A stretch of 64,000 bases of DNA from Pegea sp. RAD2-039 (taxonomy: Eukaryota; Chordata; Thaliacea; Salpida; Salpidae), in NCBI GenBank assembly GCA_034620365.1, contig JAQGEQ010000170.1, positions 927,335 to 991,334 of the forward strand. The letters run 5' to 3'. Positions 1 through 13,904 of the stretch are shown in pieces (within the stretch, counting starts at the first letter, position 1; each line of letters begins with the position of its first letter). The translations under genes were made by a program, and so were the position numbers. The notes beneath the pieces are model-generated. The model was not told the DNA's origin, made no database searches, and worked only from the letters and a program-made list of their open reading frames with translations.

Positions 1-507
1 TGAATGTCTAATAATCGAATTTGAACACATAAAATAATCTTCCGAAGAATAATCTATTAAAAAAGAAAAAAGAAACTCAATGTTTGTATTGAATAGAAGC
101 AGAATAATTTAAAAGAAAAACTAAATAATTAGAAATGTTATATGAAAAGTAACTAAAGTATTAAATATAATTAAATGAGAGTAAGTTCTACAAAATACTT
201 ACTAATTGATGTTTCTTCTCAACTTTAATAACATGCTGTTTAATCAACCGAATCAGCCTGTAAATACATTAACATTTTCATTACAAAGTTGTACAGTTTT
301 TTTTTAATAATAAAAAATGTAAATATGAACTTTTAATATCATCATTTATCAAAATAATTAATTGATTCAATCATGAGATATCATATTAGTTGTAACATAC
401 TGATTATATTCTTGTTCAGCTTCAACAATTTGCCCCCAGGAATCAAAATCTGTCGCTTTTTTCAAAGATGCCTTCCAAGATAAAACAACTTTTTCATAAG
501 AAACCAT
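1..507 (-). CDS. 5' part of an unidentified gene, three exons, leaves the window
   Basis: Three minus-strand exons join in frame. The first is 401-507, starting at an ATG and ending before a GTATGT donor. The second is 203-257, with a TTTACAG acceptor and a GTAAGT donor. The third is 1-53, with a TTTTTAATAG acceptor and open to the window edge. The joined frame gives about 71 residues, beginning MVSYEKVVLSW and continuing through LIRLIKQHV to LRKIILCVQIR. It is mostly helical and amphipathic, with no signal peptide or membrane segment. A TAG directly precedes the ATG, so 507 may be an acceptor boundary with a 5' leader exon further upstream. I do not recognise the family. Splice signals at all junctions and unbroken phase make it a real gene; only its identity is open. 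Confidence 0.6.
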
Positions 508-3014
508 CTAATTCAAATAAATACAAATGAAAAATCATTTTATTATTATAAGTTAGTTTCTTTTATACAAAACAAATTTAGTTTTCAACTAGCATTTAAG
601 AAATAATACATTATAATATAATATCAAGAAATAAACTTTCTAAAGTTTTATCATATCTTAAACAGTGCTTCTAAAAATTAACTGTAATTGTTATAACCCT
701 TTTAGGTGGCTATAATATACCTACAAATATTTTTATTTAAAATCATTTAACAAGTCAATTTATACTCAGAGAATCTTGCTAATATTATCAATAAAACTCA
801 TCTGAGATAGTTTGTTATAGATTAATTACAAAAATTATTTAAAACTATTTATCAAATAAGTTAAAAGTTGTTTAAAAAATAATAAAGTACAATAAATATA
901 TTTAAATAATTTTTAAAATAGGACTGAAATATTCTAAGCGACAAATTGTTAGAAAATAATAATAAAATATCTGATAAATAAGTGTTTTATACACATTTCA
1001 TAAATTCAGAAGCAAAATTGTAAAGTATAAACATTCATGTAAATAATCGTTCCTAGGTGTTAATACCACTTTCGCACCCTAAAGTAAAAGTGTAGCTGAA
1101 ACCGCTAAAGTTCTATTGATAATGAAAAATAGATATTTTAAAACTAAAGTCAAACTCAGTTTGCTAGCCTCAATTATTTTATTTTTCTTATACTAATAAT
1201 AATAGAGTTGATAATGATAACGTTTTATCTTGAAAAATGGTAATAGATCAAGCTACTATATCCATTATAAACAAAATATAATTTACAAAATGTGTCTACA
1301 ATTAAAGAATAAATTTACCTCAAATTTTGAAAAGAAAAGTTATTATTTCACAAATAGCCATAGTATATTTCTCAGTACTAAAGAAATTTAAATAAAATCA
1401 ACTATCCTTTGATATTAAATATTGTAGTTCAACTATGCAGAAAGTTTCGTCTGATAAAACAAAAAATGTACTTAAGATAACTTTATCGAAATTATTACCA
1501 TATTAAAAACTAATTTTTATTAGGTACACTGAATTGTTGATTCATAAAAAACTTAAAAATTCTAAACCCTAAAGTTTGAAAGTTAAACTTGTATGAAACT
1601 TTACAAAGTGTCATACAAGCTTCAAAAGTTACTTAAATGAGTAAAGGCATAGATAACAAGTGAAGTGTAATACTTTAAAATTTATAGGAAATTTTCTCGA
1701 AATAGCTAAATTTCTTTTTAATCAAGGTAGCTAAAATATTTTGGCAATAAAGGCAACAAACCTTTAATTTTAGACAATCTTTGATATGAAATGTATATTG
1801 CTTTCACTTTTACTTTAAATGTATACCTTTAAACCAATTAGGCTAATTGTTTAAATTTTGAAACATTATATTATGTAAGCGATTTAAAAAAAGAAGTTGT
1901 ATGAAATATTTAGCTCCCTTTTATTTTTATAAGAAAATAGTTTTAATTAAAATAATTTATTTTTCTTTGGTATTTCTATTTTCAATAAAAAGTGATATCA
2001 AATTATATTTGAATTGAAGAAGTGAAGCTTAGTAGAGCTAATCATTTCGCTTAATTGTATCATTTTTAAATAAAATAATATTTCTACCGTCTATTGCTCA
2101 CATAAATTATATGGCCTCGCCTTACTGTTTTTTGCAGTTATTTTACTAATAATTACAAACTAAACCATCATATCGTTGCAAATAAAATAGATTTATATAC
2201 GCAAACAATTATAAAAATTGATAAAGATAGAGGCAAGTGTTACGTTAGTTTATCTAAACAATATATCAATCTGATGCTTTATTACTGTTGTATTTTGTTT
2301 TTTCTACATTTTGCAACTGTTGTCTAGCTAACTTGATTTTTAAACGAGAAACTGCTGTATTTTCAGTATATATAGTTTTCAAATAAGGGGATTTTTGCTT
2401 CAAACAAAATATCATAAACAATATAGATAATTTTTAATTGCTTTAACTGATACAAAAAGTGTAAAGGAAAATATCTCAAAATTTATCGGTTAACCAATGT
2501 CTTTAAATTGCTTTAGTAAAATTCCAATAATTTAATTTTATGTTAAAACCTGCTTAATTTTATTAAAGTTTTTGGGAAACTTGTTATTAAATGTCTTAAT
2601 TAATGATAATTCTAAAGATACTTTCTAAATGTAACTTTAATATTTGTAATTTTTTGCTAGTTATCATTTAAAAGTTAAGAAACTTGTTGAAAAAGTAAAA
2701 TACTTCATAGATAAATTCAATTGTTTTTTTTTTGTCTTATTTTTTTAGATAAAAAACTTCTTGAATGATTTTTATAAGTTGACTATTTGTAGTTGGCCAA
2801 AAAATAGTATCTTTATGATAAATGCAGAAAAATATTTCACTCCTTGCAAATAGTCTCTTATTACTTGTAGCCTGCTTGAAGAAGTTATAAATACATTTTG
2901 TTGCCTAAAAAACTCATAAATCTAAATTTATTGGTTCAGAAAGTTAACTTGAATGTCCAAAGTGAAATTTATTTGGAATTTTAATACAATCAAAGGTAAA
3001 TAAACACATAAATA
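508..3014. other. AT-rich intergenic stretch, no gene seen
   Basis: About 2.5 kb of AT-rich sequence with stops in all frames and no exon-like block flanked by good splice sites. It separates two divergently transcribed genes, so it should hold both promoters. I see no distinct promoter element. Confidence 0.5.
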
Positions 3015-3899
3015 ATGCAAAATGCAAATGAAGATGATCTAATGATGAATCCATTAGCCAGAAATCAGTTAAATGTCAATCAACAAGATGAAGATCAAAA
3101 AGATACATGCTGTACATCTATAAAAAAATCATTTGCTGACTTAGTGTTAGTCATGGATGAAGATAAAGTTAAATATCTCAAAAATTATAACTGTTTTCCT
3201 CCTCCATTCTTTATGCTACTTCTTTGTCTATCAGAGCTACTTGTCTTTATCTATTATGGAATAAAAATTGAAAGAAAAAATTGGCTAACGATGGATGAAG
3301 CATTGTTAAAATCTCCTCTAATATTTGATCCTTATAAAAGAGAAGAAATTTGGAGATTTTTGACATATATGTTTCTCCATGCTGACCTGGAGCATATTAT
3401 TAGCAACATTCTGCTACAATTAAGTGTAGGGATAATGCTTGAAATGGTTCATAAAAGTTTTCGTGTTTTTCTAGTTTTTATGAGTGGTGTCCTTGCAGGT
3501 TCACTTGCTAGTTCAGTTTTTGATCCCTATATCTATCTAGTTGGTGCATCTGGTGGAGTTTATGCTTTATTGGGAGGTTTTCTGATGAATGTGATTCTGA
3601 ATTGGGAAAAAATGGCATTTAATGGATTACATTTGTTATATATAAGTTCAATTATTATTGCTGATGTTGGGTTTTCTATTTGGAGGCGAGTTATTAAAGA
3701 AGTTGTAGCTGTTTCATTAGTGGCCCATGTTGCTGGAGGGTTTGCTGGTATCTCTATCGGTTGTGTTGTTTTCCGAAAATTTGAGGGAAATTTAATAAAA
3801 GACCCATCCTGGTGGGTTAGTGTTGGAGCTTTCTCGTTTTTTCTTTGTTTTGTTATTCTATGGAATTTGTTTCTATCACCTGTTGGTTCAGTTATATAA
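3015..3899 (+). CDS. Rhomboid-family intramembrane serine protease (RHBDL-like), single exon
   Basis: A 294-residue polytopic membrane protein of the rhomboid family, which cleaves transmembrane substrates inside the bilayer. Residues 1-60 form a hydrophilic cytosolic N-terminus. Membrane segments follow from about 62-82, then several between about 128 and 253, and a last one at about 268-288, fitting the 1+6 topology of animal secretory-pathway rhomboids. The family hallmarks are present: WR at 113-114, HxxxN (H127, N131) in the second core helix, the serine nucleophile in GASGG (S179), and the catalytic histidine in HVAGG (H238). So it should be catalytically active. The start is the first ATG of the frame. 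There is no EF-hand, so it is closer to RHBDL1/2 than to RHBDL3. Intronless structure is unusual beside its split neighbours and could reflect an old retrocopy. Confidence 0.93.
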   Translation: MQNANEDDLMMNPLARNQLNVNQQDEDQKDTCCTSIKKSFADLVLVMDEDKVKYLKNYNCFPPPFFMLLLCLSELLVFIYYGIKIERKNWLTMDEALLKSPLIFDPYKREEIWRFLTYMFLHADLEHIISNILLQLSVGIMLEMVHKSFRVFLVFMSGVLAGSLASSVFDPYIYLVGASGGVYALLGGFLMNVILNWEKMAFNGLHLLYISSIIIADVGFSIWRRVIKEVVAVSLVAHVAGGFAGISIGCVVFRKFEGNLIKDPSWWVSVGAFSFFLCFVILWNLFLSPVGSVI

Positions 3900-3945
3900 C
3901 TTTTTTTTAATCTGAAAAAGTAGATTTAGATATAATACTTTGAAA

Positions 3946-4203
3946 TCAAATACTTTTATACAAAATTTTTGTAATTTTTTTCAAATCTAGATCATTTTTA
4001 TGAACAATTTCATGCAATTGTACTTTTTTATTTTCTGATATTGAGCAATGAACATTTTTGAAACATTTTTTAATTAACAAATATAATTTTTTAGAGTCTG
4101 ATTTAGTTTCTTGGCAGTATTTACTTATATTTTTAATAATTGTTTTTTTATTTAGAGTTATGTTAATATGTTTTCTTATTTGCTTTTTATATTTTTTAAA
4201 CAT
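3946..4203 (-). CDS. Small lysine-rich hypothetical ORF, antisense to the 3' side of the rhomboid gene
   Basis: An 85-codon ATG-initiated frame converging on the rhomboid gene and ending 47 bases from its stop codon. The product is very rich in Lys, Ile and Asn, with no signal peptide, membrane segment or motif I know. The composition is what AT-rich noise would also give. It may be a small real gene or a chance frame; I lean slightly to chance. Confidence 0.25.
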   Translation of the reverse strand: MFKKYKKQIRKHINITLNKKTIIKNISKYCQETKSDSKKLYLLIKKCFKNVHCSISENKKVQLHEIVHKNDLDLKKITKILYKSI

Positions 4204-4499
4204 TATTAATAGTTTGTTGATGGTTTGAATTAAATCCCAGTAAATTGTTTGGTTTTTATTTTGTTGAAAAACAATTTGAATGAAAACAAAATTTGGAATA
4301 AACTTTTTTTTGAATATTTTGTGAATTACTTTTAGCTTCTTAATTAAGGTTTAAATTGATAATCATAGATTAAAAGTGTTCAAGTTAAAAGTATTTGAGT
4401 GGATAGTAATAATAGGACTGTTTCAACATGAGAACGGCCACGCTGCATGTGCTATGAATGATTATAATAAAACACAGTGAAATGCAAAATAAAAGTTGT

Positions 4500-6420
4500 T
4501 AGAGTTTCTTTTCTTTGAAGCTGTTGTTTCTTCTCCATTCTTTACTTGTTTGTGGACTAGAGAGCGCTATTTGGAGCGATTCCATATTGCGCTTGCAAGT
4601 ATCCTTAAAGAGGAAACAAGGACGGTTAATATTGTATTTGTGTCTTGATAGCTTCCCATACAACAAATCCTTTGGTACCCGTCCCTCATCCATTTGACGG
4701 ACATGTAGATTGGCAACGCATTAGATTGGCTGTTACGTAATATGCGACGAAAACAACAAAGATGAAAGGCGTTGAGTTTATTTTCGTAAACCTTCGAAAA
4801 ACTCCAAGTTTCGCCAGTGTATAAAATCGTACTGCTGAAAAAAGCTCTAAAGATGGCAATGTTAGTTTTGATGGACAACTTTGGATTACCTTGAAGGTGA
4901 ACCGTACAAGCGCACCAGATGTTTTACCGATGCAGCAGTTGATCTCGGCTTCTATTGATGCTGATGATGTTATTTTTGTGGCGAGATAGAAAAAATTATT
5001 TACAGCCGCAATGCCACAGCCATTGTTGTTGATTGGCTGTGGAACGTTAACACTTTGGCTAATAGCTGTTGTCTAAGAACTGAAGAGTGTTGGGGTAAGA
5101 ATGTATCTCTGTTTCATTCCATTTTTGATGATAAATGGTTTAGATCAGCTTCCATCATAGTAGACTGCTGCCTTATTGTTCTTGTGAAATAATTTTACCA
5201 TATTAAAGATGCTTGGTAGGCAGCCAATCATAAACAGTATCGAAAACAGACCTTCCCTACTGACGAGGTCAAAAGCTTTAGTAAAGTCGATGAAGGCAAT
5301 ATACAAAGGCCTGTTTTGTTCTTTGCACTTTTCCTATGGTTGATGCATACAAAAAATCATGTTCGTGGTAGAAAGTTTTCATCTAAAGTCACTTTGTGAT
5401 TCAGGATATATTCTTTCATCCAATATTTGTAGGTGAGGAAGTAGCGAGTTCTCTGCCTACGATGTTAAGCAAAGATATTCTACTGTAATTATTACACTTC
5501 CACCTGGTACCCTATTTTTGTACAATGTCATTATATTTACATCACGTAAGATCCCGTTTTCTCTCTAATATCTGATTAATATATCGTGAAGAAGGCGTAG
5601 AAGGGAAGTTTTACAATGTTTCAGTAGGTCTGGTGAGATACTGTCGCTACCAGGTACTTTTCCAAAACCTTTGACTTTGCTGAGTTCTTCTCTTACTGGT
5701 TTGAAATCTAGATCGTGTATGACTGGTAACGTTCCATTTTATCCAGTGCGGTGTTCGTCAAGTATTTTATTGGGAGTAGAGAAGATAGCCTAACCTTTCT
5801 GATTGTTCATCTTTGTTGTACAAGATGTCTTTGGCAGATTTCAAGGGAGCAGTTAGACGTTTTGTAGATCTGTCTCTTCTAATAATATCGTAAGCAAGAA
5901 GTAACTGCTTGCTGTTATAAGTCTTCTTTCCAAAAGCTTCCAGTGCGTTGTCGTAGATCCTAGCCTTTATTTTAGAGCAAGACCAAAGAGGTAGTACCTA
6001 TTGACCAATCCATTAAAGTTGAGATTTATAGAATCTTTCAAGGAACGCGCATGGCGGTGGTGTTAAGCGCGGTTTACGTGCTGTTTTTGACTTGTACTTT
6101 ATCTTATTAGAATTTTCGCAGTCTACTAGAGAGTGATAGCTGTTGCTATCAACACTTTGATCTTATCAATAGGACATTACTTAGAAGTCTCACCAAGATG
6201 AAGTCTAGTTGGTGTCAATACTTAGAATGAGGTTGTCTCCAGGAAACTTTGTGTTGTGGTTTGGTCATGAAGAAGGAGTTGGTAGCACATAGATTTTACG
6301 AGTGACAAGCCTCAAGAAGGCGTTGTCTGTTAAAATTCATCTTATCAAAACCAAAACGCGGAAAAATGTTGTTCAGCACCCAGAAATTTTGAGGACATGT
6401 AAAGACAAAGTCAATAAATC
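4500..6420 (-). mobile_element. Decayed non-LTR retrotransposon (LINE): endonuclease end, RT and C-terminal domain
   Basis: Read on the minus strand, the segment goes from the end of an APE-type endonuclease (around 6100-6400, with HQLDFILV and a DHSLV-like site decayed to YHSLVDC) through a linker (around 5700-5990). It continues into the reverse transcriptase (around 5100-5700, including GSDGISPDLLKH-like and INCCIGK blocks) and ends with the usual tail (LYTGETW, LNAFHLCCFRRIL and a VPKDLLYG-like block, about 4500-4880). Many stops and frameshifts break it, so it is dead. The same family recurs at 38700-39310, 42540-42745, 53345-53745, 56310-56720 and 58340-58527. This is the longest copy in the window. 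Confidence 0.85.
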
Positions 6421-9400
6421 TATTTGTCGTGACTGCAGCAAAAAGTAGATAACAATTTCAATATTGAAAAATTGTTATTTTTAAAATCTTTATTTCATTA
6501 ACAAGATTTCAGTAATTAAAAGATGTTATGTTTAATTTAATCTTCAGCACTAAAGTTGTTTTAAAAAGTTTATTAATAGATATTTTGTATTTATTCAGAT
6601 CTTCTTCACTTCAAGTTGCTTTTTAAATATTGACAAATTTACATTTTTTTAAGTAAATAATGTTATAGTAAAGGATGCTTAACTGAAGTAAAACATCCGC
6701 TTCATAAAATTTGCTATCAAAAGCAAATAAATGGGTTAAGCTTAGACTTGTCATTCAACTTATGATAATTATGTAGTTTTTATTAGATGTGATGACATTT
6801 AAGTAAATTTAATTGACACTTGGATAAATTAAAAGTTTATTCAATTAAAGGTAGTAAAAAAACCCTTGTAACTATTTCTTGGTTGGCTCATAATCAGCAG
6901 GTTACATAATTACACAAACGTTGTATACTTGTAAATGTTAAAATTGCTCTATAAATTTTAATTGTTATACAAATCACATTTGTTTTGTTAAAAATAAGTG
7001 TTCATTTTAAGCTACCCCCCCAAAAAAAAGTTTATTAAAAATCTTATAGTTCCAAATCTCAAAATCTATGTTGATTTATTATGAACAAAAGTAAAAGGTG
7101 AAGAAAATTTGATTTTTCTTATTTCAAATTGTGGTTTTTATTTAAAAGGATTACAAAAATCCATTCTTCAGTTGGAAAACTACATTTTATTATACAGTTT
7201 CAAAACTGACTTTAATTAATTAGTTATTAACTAATAGTAATTCAAGAGTATCAATAACTTACTTAAAACAATTTTAATCAAAAGTTACAAGAAAACATCT
7301 TCATCTGCGTTAACTGCTGTGTAAATCTAGATATAGACCCTGGAGGAAAACGTCTCTATGATGATTAGAAGAAAACAAAATCAAGCTCACTTGAAATTCG
7401 TTGAAGCAAATTTTTGTTTCAATTATTTACTTCAACTTTACTACTTGTTATCAGCTAAAAATGTTTGCCATGTTTATAATAAACCCAGTTTAAATTCTGT
7501 TAAAAGATATTGATACTGAAATTACTGAAAACATTTTGAAATATTTTGTGAGTCATTATATCAACTGATTTGATTTCCTATATATTGCAATTTTTTATTA
7601 AATACCTTTATAGCAGATTTCCGCAAATTTGTAATGGTAATTTGTTGTGACAGAATTTTAAACTCAAATTAAAATGTATTAAAAATGTTACAAACTATAC
7701 CAATTTTCATTTTTCTAACAGGTTTGAGAAAATATTTAAAGAAATTATCTTTTAAATATTAAATAAATGATTTTCCTTACAAGCTAGAAGTAAACAAAGA
7801 ACTAAATAATATCTTAACATACTTATGAAACTAAATTTGTAAGTGTGTTGTAGAAAATTAAAACAAATTTTATATTTTAAATGTTGATTGCTAGTAAACA
7901 GTTAGTTTTCACTTTACTCAATTACTTTAATAAATATTTGCAAGATTTCTGCTGAAATTCAGCTGAAGAAATGTCTTAAAACCTTTATAGTAAGCACGTT
8001 CCTATTTAATTTAACTACAAAATAAATAGTAATTTATTTCAAAAATCTAATTTTATGTTACATTTTTATAAATTTACGAACTTATATGTTTAATCACAGA
8101 TATAAAGTTATTTACCTATATAACAAAAGATAAAGTTTAATATTTAGGTGTGTAATAAAACATTTTCTTTGATGTTGAAGTGCTCATTTTAACGATTAGT
8201 TGGTAATTAACCGTATTAATACTTTTGTACTAAAATAATAAAGAATGAAAAATAATTATTTATCTTTTTTTTGTATTTTCACCGTAAAAAGAGATTTGTT
8301 TAGAATACTCATCTTAACTTTGTAGTTTGATAAAAACATACTCTGTTATGTTTGTCTTAATAAAACGTTGCTCAAAGCAAGATGGCTACAATAAACTCTA
8401 GATTCTACTACAGCTTTGAAACAAAGTCGAATGATCACCAGTCTTTTTAGTTTTCTAGAAAATCTGGTTCAGAACCAAAATTTAATTGAACGAAGCGCGT
8501 GGTTTAGGAAATAAAGGGTTTACAAACGAGTATTTTATATTAGACAGCGTTCATTCCATAAAAGTCTTGATTTTGTTGAAGTTGCCAGCAGTCGATAGCA
8601 GTTATCCGAAAGACATGGATGAATGCTGTTTGTAACTAAAAGATTTTAAATAACATTTGCTTACTTTTCAGTTTTGCTTCATTTTGTTTCATAATTTTTC
8701 AAGAACTTTGAACTTCCAGCACTTATAAGTTGATAATTAAAATGTTATTTGTCAAAACTATACTTTCGACTTGATTACATTTTTATTCAGATTTCTTTTA
8801 TTTATTTTTTTGTGGTTTTATGTTTCACGTTTGTGTGGTATGCTCTAATCAGCTTAAAATTTATTAAAATAAGATTGACAGTTATATTATCAGTTGTATA
8901 GCTTAGTGAACAAGTAACATCATCTCTTTATATCTTTGCAGATAAACATGATTTGAAAACCATTTTTATTGAATTCTTTTTATCTTTTTAATTAAATTAG
9001 ATTAAATTGTTGAGTTTCTACTTTAGAGTTGATTAAATTTCTATCCTTTTATTATTAAAACTTATTTTGGTAGATAACATTTATTATCGAAAAGTTTGCT
9101 CATGAAAAAATGTTTTGAAATTTGTTTAGATTTAGTCGAGTTTGAAATGTTATTAATAAAATGTCACTTTTTCATAGAAACTATCAAAGTCTATTTTGAT
9201 ATTTACTGCTAATATTGTTGCTTAAAATTAATTTTTTAGCAAAAGTTTTACATATCCTTTAAAGTTTGTCTTAAATCTATATAAATAAAAAGATACATTA
9301 AATACTTTTGAAAAATGATTTGCAAACTATTAGGTACTTTATTCTGATACATTTGACTAATGCCTAAAACATGTCAAGTTCTTTATTAAGTTATTCTTTT

Positions 9401-10773
9401 AAACATTGACTTTAAATAAATTTTAATTTTATCATTTTCAGAAATTATTGGTCGGATATTATAAAATAAGTCTAATACAAAAAATACTTTTTTTATAAAT
9501 GGTATTTTTTTCAATTTATTTTTGAATTATAAACTAATGAATTTTTGACATTATAAATCGAACAGTTATAGAATATCTTTATTAGATCTCTATCTGCTGA
9601 TAAAAAGGTGAACTTTGAAATAAAAATGTTTGAAGGGAAAACATTGATTCAGAAAAAGCAATCGAACTATCTTGTAAATTAAGATTGAGACGTTAGGTTT
9701 ATTATTACTAAAAGTATAAACAAAAGTCGTATTAAGGCTTCAATAGATTGTCTCAAATAATAACTAGTTTAGTAAAAAATTATATTTTTTAATGTATTTA
9801 TTTCTACTTTTTAGAGCATTCATAAAATCATTGAGTTTGGAAATATTTAAAGGTTGTTAAAATATGGGTGACTTGGAAAAAAATACTGATGGAAAAAAGG
9901 TCGGTCAATAATTTGCAGCATCGCTTTGAATTGCGAAACATACTTTGCTTGCTGTAGCCTACTTTCCTATTGCTAAATTGATTGATTTTAGAAATTCTAT
10001 GCTTTTACTGTGCTCTGATTTTTCACATTAATTATGCTGACTTACGGTTTTTAAAACTTTTTGAAGTTTAGTTCACTATATTTATTTTGCTTTGTGTTCA
10101 ATCTCAGAGCGACATGGTTCTCTAGAGCCAGTTGTTAAGTAAATAAAAGAAGGGGGTCAAATTCAAACTTTCACATACTGCTTAGAGTTACTATTCTCAA
10201 CCTGCCGAGAAGGTTCAAAGTAAAAACCTATATCATGTTTATTTGCTGTCATAAATCTAAATTGTTTATATTAAAAATTCTTATTTTAGGATAAATCAAG
10301 TAAATAGCATTTGTGTAAAAACAAAGAATATTTTTGATTCAATATGATTTAAGCACATTTAAATTGAAAATTATTTGTTTGCCAGAAAATAAAAGTTCTT
10401 AAACTATCATAAAATGTTTTTATAATTTTAAATGATTCAATATCTATTGACTTTTTCTCTTTTTCTCTTTTTCTCTTCGCATTTTTTTCTATTTTATCTT
10501 TACCGAGTAACCGAGTTGAAAAATATTTATTATTTTGTGGAGTCATGTTTGATGGTTGCAACTATATGTTTTTTGATGAATTAAAAACTTTTCGCCCTGG
10601 CCAAACCTTAAAACAAACAACAATTTATTATCGTGCATTTCTTGTAAAAACTATTTAACTAAAAGTTAAACAAAATTAGAATTAATTGCCAAAAGTAACA
10701 TAAAATTGTTCAGGTTTTCTTTTCTTATTTTTTTTATATTTATTGAAAATTATCATACAAAGATTTTTCGAAA
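6421..10773. other. AT-rich intergenic stretch with one possible alternative first exon
   Basis: No convincing gene in over 4 kb. A short ATG-initiated block at 9864-9899 (12 codons, MGDLEKNTDGKK, then a weak GTCGGT donor) is in phase with exon 2 of the first GGT gene and could be an alternative first exon for it. A pyrimidine-rich microsatellite (TTTTCTC units) lies at about 10450-10480. Everything else is AT-rich with dense stops. Confidence 0.4.
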
Positions 10774-13127
<2,354 letters not shown>

Positions 13128-13904
13128 ATTGAAATTAAATTTCGTTTGTCAATACAAGTGTTCAGTTTGTTGATGTTGTTGTAGTTATCAGATGAGAATT
13201 AAAGAATTCATTTTGTAAGCTTAGAAAGGCAAATCATGTTTCAACTGAAATAGAATATTTAGAAAAAATCTAATTAAGAATTCACATGATTACATCAAGA
13301 CTTTTATCTTGAAAGAAACTTTGAAGACTTTCTCTAGAAATAACAATTTGTAATTTCGAAAAGTTTAATTAACAATTAGATTTTCAACAGACCTATTTTT
13401 TTACAACTTTACCAAATGGTCGTCTGGACCAGACCAGTCTGCTAACAAACATTTTACAGAAACATCTAAATTTAAATAATTCTTCATTAAAACTTTTTAA
13501 TAAATTTTGTAAGTTCAAGTAAAAGATAGCTTCACTCTCTAATATCTGCGCATACGCTTTGATTTATGGTGAAATTCAGCGTGCGCTAAGTACTTTTTAG
13601 ATCCAATGTTTGGTGATTTGGGACAGTGACCTCGGTCCCAACGAAATTTAGGTTTTATTTTAAAGTTTTCTATCCTAGATGACCCGCCTACCAGGGCTGA
13701 TAAGACACTAAATCTAAACCGATACCTGGAAAAGATAAACAGCATTAAATAGCGTGCTTTTGACAGCGAGTAGAGATTCAAACTACTTAAACTCTCAGCT
13801 TTCGGGAATTGAGCTGATGTTTGTCATGTAAGCAATGTGGGCGGATCTGTACATATAAAAGAACGAGGTTTGATTTCAGGTTTAGTTTTAAAAAATTTTC
13901 CAAA
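13128..13904. other. Spacer between GGT copies 1 and 2
   Basis: About 780 bases with no exon that continues either GGT gene. It should contain the 3' end of copy 1 and the promoter of copy 2. A short frame at 13821-13904 runs into copy 2 but has no GGT similarity and is probably leader. Confidence 0.45.

Noticed and set aside
4515-4697. 60-codon plus-strand frame and overlapping minus-strand frames
   Set aside because: They lie in the tail of the decayed LINE and are remnants or shadows of it, not genes.
8381-8450. Short ATG frame MATINSRFYYSF in the 6.4-10.8 kb spacer
   Set aside because: Only 22 codons, no splice partners found.
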